DNA of 64,000 bases from Paenibacillus_AQ nitricinens (lineage in GTDB: Bacteria; Bacillota; Bacilli; Paenibacillales; Paenibacillaceae). The translations under genes were made by a program, and so were the position numbers. Below, one piece after another: positions 1 through 5,957 of this stretch. The first letter of the stretch is position 1. Each line of letters opens with the position of its first letter. The notes beneath the pieces were generated by a model. It had not been told where the DNA came from and searched no databases. It saw only the letters and a list, made by a program, of their open reading frames with translations. The stretch is from positions 5,642,001 to 5,706,000 of the forward strand of contig NZ_CP183948.1 of NCBI RefSeq assembly GCF_052056485.1, written 5' to 3'.

Positions 1-724
1 AATCAGGAGTCGTACCCGCTGGCTTGTCACTATATGGATAGGAAGATTGCAGCGCGTCAACCTTCGCAATCGTATCCTTAATATCACCCGTTCCAATGAG
101 ATTGTTATCTTCATTAATCTTAATCGCTGCAACGACTTCATAATTTAGAAATCCGGCAGTTTCTGCCTGCACAAGCTCATTTGTAATCCCCCGTGCAGAG
201 CGGACAGAATATGCCGATAAAGAAAAACCTCCAATAATGGATACCAGAATCACCACCACATGCACGAATCCTGTCTTCCGGGAACTAAAGCGTTCACGCG
301 GGTAGGTCTTTCCTTGTTTCCATCTGCGAATCAAACCATAGATAGCGAAGAGGACAAAATCCGCGAAGAATAAGTAATCAATACTCTTTATGGTAGATTC
401 TACGCTTGCCTTCACTTGAAATACCTGATTGATTTCAGATAAGGCCAGATAGGTTGGAACAGAACCAAAGTGATTAAAATATACAGCGGCTGCGAACAGC
501 AACAGCGATAAAAAGCCGTTAAATATCCAATAGACGGTTGTTCTCACCCTAGAAGGCGTAATCACCGTTAAAATCCCCATAATCAAAAGGACTGGCGCTA
601 CATCCGCTGCAATCCATTCCCAAGCAATTCTATCAAAGAACAACACTCTCAGAAGCAACAGCTTTAACCATAACAATATAACAACGATAAAAAAATGGGC
701 ACGATCCGGCCCTTGCTTTTTCAC
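1..724 (-). CDS. LtaS-like membrane sulfatase, N-terminal part (cut by window edge)
   Basis: The reading frame is open from a GTG at 724 to the window edge (241 codons) and continues outside. A GAGGGG ribosome binding site lies just upstream. The translated part holds five hydrophobic segments separated by short charged loops, then an extracytoplasmic stretch starting about residue 165 (SAYSVRSARGITNELVQAE) and running to PSYPYSDKP near the edge. This is the layout of lipoteichoic acid synthase and related phosphoglycerol transferases: five N-terminal helices followed by an external sulfatase domain with a catalytic Thr and a Mn ion. The catalytic domain is outside the window, so activity and the choice among LtaS, YfnI, YqgS and YvgJ-type paralogues cannot be judged. 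The family is known to polymerise glycerol phosphate on the outer face of the membrane. Confidence 0.8.
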   Translation of the reverse strand, partial: MKKQGPDRAHFFIVVILLWLKLLLLRVLFFDRIAWEWIAADVAPVLLIMGILTVITPSRVRTTVYWIFNGFLSLLLFAAAVYFNHFGSVPTYLALSEINQVFQVKASVESTIKSIDYLFFADFVLFAIYGLIRRWKQGKTYPRERFSSRKTGFVHVVVILVSIIGGFSLSAYSVRSARGITNELVQAETAGFLNYEVVAAIKINEDNNLIGTGDIKDTIAKVDALQSSYPYSDKPAGTTPD

Positions 725-853
725 TTATAATCCCCTCTTACATGTTCATTTGTTCGAAATATCAAATCTATTCTAGTAATTTGTAAAATATCAGGTTGTT
801 CTAGTATAACAATACTTACTTTTTTTATCAAAATGGTAGAATTATCTTCCACT

Positions 854-889
854 CAAAAAAAAGAGATGCCCCGCTGCCCTTTCGGCATT
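854..889 (-). terminator. Rho-independent terminator of the deaminase gene
   Basis: On the minus strand an ATGCC...GGCAT hairpin is followed by CTC and a run of nine T, about 35 bases past the deaminase stop codon. Confidence 0.6.
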
Positions 890-923
890 GGAATATCCCT
901 GTTAACTATGAGTTGATCAATCT

Positions 924-2261
924 TCAGACGATTGAAGTAGACTTAAGCAATCTTTTAATAGAACGGTTCGCTTCATTTAACACAACTTCCTTATCTACAG
1001 TCTTCAGCAGACCTCTTTCCATCACGAGCTCCCCGTCGATAATCGTAGTTTCCACATCAGCCCGGGTAGCAGAATATACAATTCTAGAGATGGGATCTAC
1101 GTCGTAGGAGGGGAAGGTATGGAAATTGAAGAGATTCAGAAGCACTAGGTCTGCTTTTTTACCTACCTCGATACTGCCGATCTTATCCTCCATCCCTACC
1201 GCTTTTGCGCCACCTATAGTTGCCATACGAAATACACTGCGGGCATCCATTGTCGTAGGTCCATGTTGAGGCTTCTGAATAATTGCCGCGAGCCGCATTT
1301 CATTAAACATATCCAGATTGTTATTGCACGGTGCACCGTCAGCACCCAGACTTAGTGACACCTGCTCATGGAGCATCCCCGGTGTATCAGCAATTCCGGA
1401 GGCTAGTTTCAGATTTGAGCCAGGGCAATGACTTACATGAACTCCACGATCCCGCAATATGCGCCGCTCCTCGGCATCCAGCCATACACAGTGCGCCAGT
1501 ATTAAGCGCTCATTAGCTAATCCTAGGTGATCCAGGTAGACGATGTTACGCATCCCAGTCATCGCCTGCACAATCTCAATCTCCCCTAAATTCTCAGAAG
1601 CATGGGTGTGCACCTTCACATCATACCTTGCGGAGAGATCTCGTACCTCGGTTAACAAGGGTTCGGTGCAGGATATTACAAAACGCGGAGAGAATGCATA
1701 TTGAATCCGTCCATGGCCATAGCCATTCCATTTTTCAAGCAAATCCACACTTTCCTGTAAAGAAGAAGCGGTGTCCTCCTGCAGTGCTTCAGGCACATCT
1801 CCTCCTTTTTGATCCATCATTACCTTACCGGACAAAGCACGTATTCCACTTTTAGCAATGGCCTGAAAAGCATAGTCCGTATGGTGAACAGTCTCCATAT
1901 CAACAATCGTAGTGGTTCCGCTGGAAATCAGTTCTCCTATACCGAGCATCGCCGAATAATAAAGGGATTCCTCATCATGCGCTGCCTCTAACGGCCAAAT
2001 CCGTTTACGCAGCCAGTCCATAAGCTCCAGATCATCTCCCTTCCCACGGAATAACGTCTGGCATAAATGAATATGCGTCTGAACAAAACCGGGAATTAAC
2101 GTACGGTTCGTGGCATCGATGACCTTTTCGTCTCCCTGCGGGATCAGACCAATGCCGATTTCTACGATGATATCATCCTTAATTCGAACATCCCCGACAA
2201 TAATTTCCTCCTGTCTGTTCATTGTAATGATCTCAGCATTTTTGATCAGAATGTTCCCCAT
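924..2261 (-). CDS. COG0402 amidohydrolase: MTA/SAH, 5'-deoxyadenosine or guanine-type deaminase
   Basis: A 445-residue metal-dependent deaminase of the amidohydrolase superfamily. The start is the ATG at 2261, because the in-frame ATG at 2279 overlaps the GAGGGGG Shine-Dalgarno. An N-terminal beta-sandwich strip precedes a TIM barrel with the expected ligands: HxH in VQTHIHLCQT (His63, His65), His220 in HTHASE, His257 in LILAHC and Asp308 in LGADGAP. LFRGKGDDLELMDWL is typical of the MtaD/SsnA/AtzA group, which includes methylthioadenosine/SAH deaminase, 5'-deoxyadenosine deaminase and 8-oxoguanine or guanine deaminases. Motifs alone do not give the substrate. The gene stands alone, with its own promoter, a purine-class riboswitch upstream and a terminator downstream, which points to a purine-base or nucleoside substrate. 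Confidence 0.88.
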   Translation of the reverse strand: MGNILIKNAEIITMNRQEEIIVGDVRIKDDIIVEIGIGLIPQGDEKVIDATNRTLIPGFVQTHIHLCQTLFRGKGDDLELMDWLRKRIWPLEAAHDEESLYYSAMLGIGELISSGTTTIVDMETVHHTDYAFQAIAKSGIRALSGKVMMDQKGGDVPEALQEDTASSLQESVDLLEKWNGYGHGRIQYAFSPRFVISCTEPLLTEVRDLSARYDVKVHTHASENLGEIEIVQAMTGMRNIVYLDHLGLANERLILAHCVWLDAEERRILRDRGVHVSHCPGSNLKLASGIADTPGMLHEQVSLSLGADGAPCNNNLDMFNEMRLAAIIQKPQHGPTTMDARSVFRMATIGGAKAVGMEDKIGSIEVGKKADLVLLNLFNFHTFPSYDVDPISRIVYSATRADVETTIIDGELVMERGLLKTVDKEVVLNEANRSIKRLLKSTSIV

Positions 2262-2312
2262 TGTCCTTATCCCCCTCATTGTTCATTCGTTTGCCGTTTC
2301 ACGGTGTAACAC

Positions 2313-2352
2313 AAAAAAGCCACAAAAATATGCCGTAGCATATTTTCGTAGC
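2313..2352 (-). terminator. Riboswitch expression-platform terminator
   Basis: On the minus strand GGCTACGAAAATATGC pairs, around a TACG tetraloop, with GCATATTTTTGTGGCT, giving about 16 pairs including a few G-T, followed by TTTTTT. The left arm contains the 3' strand of aptamer helix P1 and the specificity C, so aptamer and terminator cannot form together. Confidence 0.75.
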
Positions 2353-2408
2353 CAGAAATTTACGGTTTCCGGTAGAGACCCTTAAACCAATTATTAAGGA
2401 TATACGAA
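2345..2408 (-). ncRNA. Purine-class riboswitch aptamer (C74, guanine type predicted)
   Basis: Read on the minus strand: P1 is TTTTCGTA paired with TACGAAAA. P2 is CCTTAA paired with TTAAGG around TAATTGG. J2/3 is GTCTCTACC, and P3 is GGAAA paired with TTTCT around CCGTAAA. The bases after P3 are GGCTACGA, placing C at the position (74) that Watson-Crick pairs with the ligand, at 2351. The xpt-type landmarks CTACC and CCGTAAA are retained. Differences from the xpt aptamer are a J1/2 one base shorter, C for U at position 48 (a flipped-out base) and G for A at 73. Guanine or hypoxanthine is the expected ligand. It precedes the deaminase gene by about 85 bases. Confidence 0.8.
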
Positions 2409-2443
2409 AAAAAGGACTATTCATTTGTACGTTGAATAATCCA

Positions 2444-2473
2444 ATAGTAATTGAAAGACAACTCTAATGTCAA
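2444..2473 (-). promoter_or_regulatory. Sigma-A promoter of the riboswitch-deaminase unit
   Basis: On the minus strand TTGACA (2468-2473) and TACTAT (2444-2449) are separated by 18 bases. Transcription would start about 2437, leaving roughly 30 bases before the aptamer. Confidence 0.6.
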
Positions 2474-2550
2474 TATATATAACATAAATACAAATTTATT
2501 TTTGTGAAATGATCATACTTCACCTTAATACGTCACTTTTCATAACACAA

Positions 2551-3069
2551 TTATTCTTCTCCAAAGAGTCCACCCTCAAATAGCTCCCCATTAAACAAAT
2601 CAGCTTGAGGTTCAACCTCCAGTCCATCTTCGGTATCCAATTGTATATTTAACTCTCCGGCTGCCTTTTGTCCAACCCATTTAATAGCACTACTACCTTT
2701 AGGAATATTTAGAATAACTTCTTCATCCTTTTCCCCACTCCAAATAGTGGTTAATTGCTGATCTGCTGTAGTCTGAATTAACTTAAATTTTCCGCGTTTG
2801 TTATTACCCTGTATTTTTATTTTCAATGAAATATCTTCTTGGGAATTCATTCGCCAGACCGTATACACCCCAGAAAATCCACTGTATTGAATAATAGCGT
2901 GTTCCTCGTTGATTTCCCCCTTTTTATTTGAAAATGTAAAACTGTCCCCAACCTCCAATAATCTGTTCTCATTATTAAACACATTCTCTTGTTTACTCGC
3001 AAAACCTCCACAACCGCCCAACCATAAAATCGCACATGCAATAACCATTAACTTAACCGAACGGTTCAA
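2551..3069 (-). CDS. Small lipoprotein of unknown function
   Basis: A 172-residue protein starting at TTG (3069), with GGAGTGAT seven bases upstream. The first 20 residues form a type II signal peptide ending in LGGC, so Cys20 is probably lipidated and the protein held on the outer face of the membrane. The rest (KKGEINEEHAIIQYSGFSGVY, then alternating beta-prone segments such as EEVILNIPKGSSAIKW) looks like one small beta-sandwich. The C-terminus is acidic and Phe/Gly-rich. I do not recognise the family. Its upstream neighbour is the remnant of an ABC exporter, which may once have been its functional partner. No clear terminator follows. Confidence 0.7.
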   Translation of the reverse strand: MNRSVKLMVIACAILWLGGCGGFASKQENVFNNENRLLEVGDSFTFSNKKGEINEEHAIIQYSGFSGVYTVWRMNSQEDISLKIKIQGNNKRGKFKLIQTTADQQLTTIWSGEKDEEVILNIPKGSSAIKWVGQKAAGELNIQLDTEDGLEVEPQADLFNGELFEGGLFGEE

Positions 3070-3137
3070 TTACAAATCACTCCTTTTAAAATCCAAGGGT
3101 TCCAGCTGTTTAACAAACTATGGCGATATAATCTCAT

Positions 3138-3363
3138 ATTAAATAAATTTATATCTTGGGAGACATAGCTAATTTTCCCACGAAGTGCTTCGACGTCTAT
3201 TTCTAATATATTTATTTCATTACAACTAATATGATCTCTCAAGTCTGTAAAAACCCAATAATAATTTAACTAACGTACTTTTTCCGTCAAGGATTTGCGG
3301 GAATGCAACATCGTCTAACATTTCACCTTGCATATCAAAATACTCGTATATTCGATCAAATAC
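3138..3363 (-). pseudogene. Decayed ABC exporter fragment (ATPase N-terminal region)
   Basis: Three frame-shifted pieces on the minus strand read like one ABC exporter. VFDRIYEYFDMQGEMLDD is the usual linker between membrane and ATPase domains. GKSTLVKLLLGFYRLER is the second half of a Walker A motif and helix 1. After a stop and a frame change, INILEIDVEALRGKISYVSQ leads into DINLFN, matching the stretch up to and including the Q-loop. The beta strands and the GxxGxG half of Walker A between the first two pieces are deleted. The C motif and Walker B are absent. It resembles lantibiotic or bacteriocin-type or multidrug half-transporters. Confidence 0.65.
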
Positions 3364-3434
3364 AACCTTACAATTAATTACATATTAATCCAGTTAGAAA
3401 TATCATATATTGCTTATTTTTCAAATTAAAACAC

Positions 3435-3458
3435 AAAAAAACCTCTATTTCAGAGGCC
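3435..3458 (-). terminator. Rho-independent terminator downstream of the GNAT gene
   Basis: On the minus strand CCTCT-GAAAT-AGAGG is followed by seven T. It lies about 195 bases after the acetyltransferase stop. I see no gene in the stretch between (3459-3652), so a long 3' untranslated region or a lost gene is possible. Confidence 0.65.
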
Positions 3459-3652
3459 TCTTACATGTCACTCACGCAATCTTTATTCTGGAAAGTAATG
3501 ATCTCTTACATATTCAGCACGAAATTAATAACAGTTCATAGATAATTTGATTTTCCTAGTTATCCATTAGATTGCATTCCTGCTAACACTTCAGTGGCAG
3601 ATCAGTAGAGTGATCTCGTATCCTTACACCACTTTTATATCAATTCACCATC

Positions 3653-4171
3653 TCAAACCCTCAGCACCTTCTCGAATACTGGAAAGTTCGCCGTCCGGTT
3701 CGGAAAATCCACTTCACCTCTATGGTCATAACCAAGGCGAGGATAGATTTCCAGTGCTCTAGTATTCTTCGCATAAGTATCCAGCCGAATACTTGTGTAA
3801 CCATTACGCGCTGCGTAATCCTCTGCGAAAGCAATTAGCCTAGTCGCAATCCCTTTTCCCTGAATATGTGGATGAACTGCTAAACGATGCATAATCAGAT
3901 GTGGCCCTTGATTTTGCTTCCACTCGATCTTCTTATATTCCTCAGAAGCATTCTCATCCAGTACAAGAATACCCGCGATAGCTTGATCTTCTTCACATAC
4001 ATATAAGGTACCCTGTGCGATATCCAGTTCGATAATCTCTTTATTCGGATAGCTTTCATCCCACTGGTCGCTTCCAGCGGCCTGCATAACTTGTACACAT
4101 TTTGAGATCAATTCCATGATCTCTTCGATCTCATCCTGTCTAGCTTTTCTAATTCCATTTCCTACTTGCAT
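3653..4171 (-). CDS. GNAT-family N-acetyltransferase
   Basis: A 172-residue protein with a single Gcn5-related acetyltransferase domain. The acetyl-CoA pyrophosphate loop is VHPHIQGKGIATRLI (Q-x-K-G-x-A), following the beta-4 strand HLIMHRLAV. The C-terminal part, NTRALEIYPRLGYDHRGEV, has the usual alpha-4/beta-7 feature (ALEIYPRLGY, normally A-x-x-x-Y-x-x-x-G-F). Such enzymes move an acetyl group from acetyl-CoA to an amine; the acceptor cannot be read from sequence. The start is ATG 4171, with GGGGATAGCAGG upstream. It appears monocistronic. Confidence 0.85.
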   Translation of the reverse strand: MQVGNGIRKARQDEIEEIMELISKCVQVMQAAGSDQWDESYPNKEIIELDIAQGTLYVCEEDQAIAGILVLDENASEEYKKIEWKQNQGPHLIMHRLAVHPHIQGKGIATRLIAFAEDYAARNGYTSIRLDTYAKNTRALEIYPRLGYDHRGEVDFPNRTANFPVFEKVLRV

Positions 4172-4377
4172 CCTGCTATCCCCTCTTTCTTATCGACATC
4201 TGAAAACCTCTGAATAGATTCTCGTTTTAGAAGTCTATCATATTCGGAGACAAATTCCGATAGTAGGATGATTCCAGAGAGGATGCAATCCCTCTAAGCT
4301 GAGGGACACGAAAGATCAGAATAACGCGTCATAGATTAGATCTCCGGGTCCCTTCCTCTTAACTTACCTGCCGCTGC

Positions 4378-4794
4378 TCAGTTAAACTCCAGCTTATGCC
4401 CGTCCTCGAAGCCCTTGGCGAAACCGGCATCGAACCCCACGTTGTATGCTTCGGTGTAGCCCTGCTGAAAGGCGTCTGCCGGCGGCGTTTCCGGCGAAAC
4501 GCCAAGATCCGTGGGGAGCGGAATGACCTGTGGAGCAGGTGGAGCCTCGATAACCGGCACTACATGAACTGGTGCTTGTATAACCCTCACCTTTCGAACA
4601 AGCTTGCGGCGAAGTCTTCTTTTCTTTCGTACCAAAAGACCCTTCTTCGTCTTTCCATAACGAACGATTTTCCGAGAAAGTCCTCTGCGGGGTTTGCGGG
4701 CTAGACCTCTACGCACTTTCGTTTTCCGCGAGAGCAGTAGTGTGCGTCTGCGGGTTCTGCCTGAACGTAATGTTCTAAGGCTCTTTTTCTTCAT
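4378..4794 (-). CDS. Arg/Lys-rich protein with acidic GxxxGF tail
   Basis: A 138-residue protein in two halves. Residues 1-72 are extremely basic, with clusters such as RSGRTRRRTLLLSRKTKVRR and KKRRLRRKLVRKV. After a Pro/Val linker (VHVVPVIEAPPAPQVIPLP), the last 30 residues are acidic and aromatic with a short-period pattern, YNVGFDAGFAKGFEDG. The start is ATG 4794, because the in-frame ATG at 4818 carries the CAGGAGG Shine-Dalgarno itself. It is the last gene of a four-gene operon, starting four bases after its upstream neighbour stops. A Lys/Arg/Ser-rich half joined to a structured or acidic tail resembles the design of spore-coat scaffold proteins such as CotB and CotG, but I see no homology. 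Function unknown. Confidence 0.72.
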   Translation of the reverse strand: MKKKSLRTLRSGRTRRRTLLLSRKTKVRRGLARKPRRGLSRKIVRYGKTKKGLLVRKKRRLRRKLVRKVRVIQAPVHVVPVIEAPPAPQVIPLPTDLGVSPETPPADAFQQGYTEAYNVGFDAGFAKGFEDGHKLEFN

Positions 4795-4798
4795 GCCT

Positions 4799-5101
4799 CT
4801 ATTCCTCCTGTGCTCCATGATCTCTGGAGGTTCCTACGGCGTATGCCTTGCTCAGCCATGGCGCAGCAGGAATTCCCCGTTTCGGTTGATGCAGTGAAAT
4901 CCCGGACATCATCCGGCACATCGCGCTCTGATACCCACTTAAGATTCTGATATTGTCGCTCAATTTGCGGGCCGTCAGCTCAGATTGCCCCGTCAATTCG
5001 GCGATGCTCTCCAAGATGGCCGCCAAAGCAGCCTGACTGCGCGAAATGGAGCGGATCATCTCCAGCTTGACGGCATGTTCAGAGAGACGGTCCCCGCTCA
5101 T
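4799..5101 (-). CDS. Small helical protein (third of three)
   Basis: A 100-residue protein, mostly helical in its first 70 residues (MIRSISRSQAALAAILESIA, then LTARKLSDNIRILSGYQSAM). It shares the pattern hxxIxxSxxxxxAAILEx with its two upstream neighbours. The C-terminal 30 residues (HQPKRGIPAAPWLSKAY...) look extended. Its start codon overlaps the stop of the preceding gene as ATGA, indicating translational coupling. No signal peptide or membrane segment is visible. Family not recognised. Context (glycosylation and coat-type genes nearby, a sigma-K-like promoter at the head of the operon) suggests a sporulation role, which is inference. Confidence 0.72.
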   Translation of the reverse strand: MSGDRLSEHAVKLEMIRSISRSQAALAAILESIAELTGQSELTARKLSDNIRILSGYQSAMCRMMSGISLHQPKRGIPAAPWLSKAYAVGTSRDHGAQEE

Positions 5102-5442
5102 TTGCTGTCTTCTCCAAAACTGAACCCATCACCTGACATGTCTCCAAAACCTTCCCCGCCACCATCATCTTCCCCACTGCCCAGCACTGCTTTTAAATTG
5201 CTGTAGAGTCCATTCTCCAATTTAGTCAGCCCTTCGACCATCTCCACGATAACTTCGTGAATGGAGAGAGATTCCTTTAGCTGCTCTTCATGAGATTCGA
5301 AAGCTCTAGCGTGGATATGATGTTGTGCCCACTGTTTTACCTTTTCAGCTTCAACCGCCTTAGCTTCCAGAATCATTGCAATGTTCCACTGGATAGTGGC
5401 GGTCGACTCCAGCATTTGCAGATAAGCCTTTTCTCTGCTCAT
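5098..5442 (-). CDS. Small helical protein (second of three) with Gly/Asp-rich tail
   Basis: A 114-residue protein. Two predicted helices (YLQMLESTATIQWNIAMILE and IHEVIVEMVEGLTKLENGLY) are followed by a low-complexity acidic Gly tail (GEDDGGGEGFGDMSGDGFSF). ATG 5442 is preferred over ATG 5445 because GGAGG sits six bases before it. The first helix aligns with that of the upstream protein (ILEAKA against ILDAER), and the second helices also align, so the two look like tandem paralogues. It lies 24 bases after its upstream neighbour and overlaps the next gene by ATGA. Function unknown. Confidence 0.75.
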   Translation of the reverse strand: MSREKAYLQMLESTATIQWNIAMILEAKAVEAEKVKQWAQHHIHARAFESHEEQLKESLSIHEVIVEMVEGLTKLENGLYSNLKAVLGSGEDDGGGEGFGDMSGDGFSFGEDSK

Positions 5443-5466
5443 CATCCGCCTCCTGCTCCTATAGCG

Positions 5467-5760
5467 TTACTCTTCTTCTTGGCCGTTCAATTCCTTAATT
5501 ACTCTGCCTACCCCTTCAGCCATCGCTTCTTCCAGATCTGCAAGTGCGTTCAAGTAAGCAATAATATTCTTGTTTACTTGAGTTGAGCTTTCGATCATCC
5601 CGCTGATACCGTCAAAACCGGGATCTGCATCTGGCAGATCGTGGACAATTTGCGACATACGGACAGCCACGTGGCGCTCAGCATCTAGTATCCGCGCCAT
5701 CTGTTCGTGTGTATGGGCCATGTGCTGCAGGACTTTGGTTATTTTATTCTGCACCTTCAT
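5467..5760 (-). CDS. Small helical protein (first of three)
   Basis: A protein of 95-97 residues. The start is either ATG 5760 or, with better Shine-Dalgarno spacing (AAAGGAG, then eight bases), GTG 5754. Longer in-frame extensions to 5850 lack a ribosome binding site. The N-terminal helix holds VLQHMAHTHEQMARILDAER, a Pro/Asp turn follows (DLPDADPGFDG), and a second helix (VNKNIIAYLNALADLEEAM) ends in an acidic tail. The short four-helix-like design, without a signal peptide, suggests a cytoplasmic or coat assembly protein. It heads a four-gene operon. Confidence 0.72.
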   Translation of the reverse strand: MKVQNKITKVLQHMAHTHEQMARILDAERHVAVRMSQIVHDLPDADPGFDGISGMIESSTQVNKNIIAYLNALADLEEAMAEGVGRVIKELNGQEEE

Positions 5761-5786
5761 GTCTCCTTTGCTCAAACGCCCTGCTA

Positions 5787-5814
5787 CAGCATATGCGGCA
5801 GAAGCCGGGACGGT
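5787..5814 (-). promoter_or_regulatory. Possible sigma-K promoter of the small-protein operon
   Basis: On the minus strand AC is followed by 17 bases and CATATGCTG, one base from the sigma-K pattern AC-N16/17-CATANNNTA. The predicted start would be about 20 bases before the first gene's Shine-Dalgarno. Confidence 0.35.
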
Positions 5815-5907
5815 GCCGAGGATATAAAGGCAAGTTAGGGCTCTATACAAGCGGATTGGCGGACACAGGATACTTTAGAAGATTGAAACAGCCCGTCTAT
5901 ATGGAAA

Positions 5908-5954
5908 ATAAAAGACCAACAGCCCGGTCCATTGGAACGGGCTGTTGGTCTTTT
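5908..5954 (-). terminator. Terminator of the phosphoesterase-GH8 gene
   Basis: A 17-base inverted repeat (AAAAGACCAACAGCCCG and its complement) around an 11-base loop lies directly after the stop codon. T runs on both sides allow it to work in either direction. Confidence 0.85.
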
Positions 5955-5957
5955 GGA

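Noticed and set aside
3364..3652. Possible extra gene between the ABC exporter remnant and the GNAT gene
   Set aside because: Stops in all frames, no ribosome binding site; only the minus-strand terminator at 3435-3458 is supportable.
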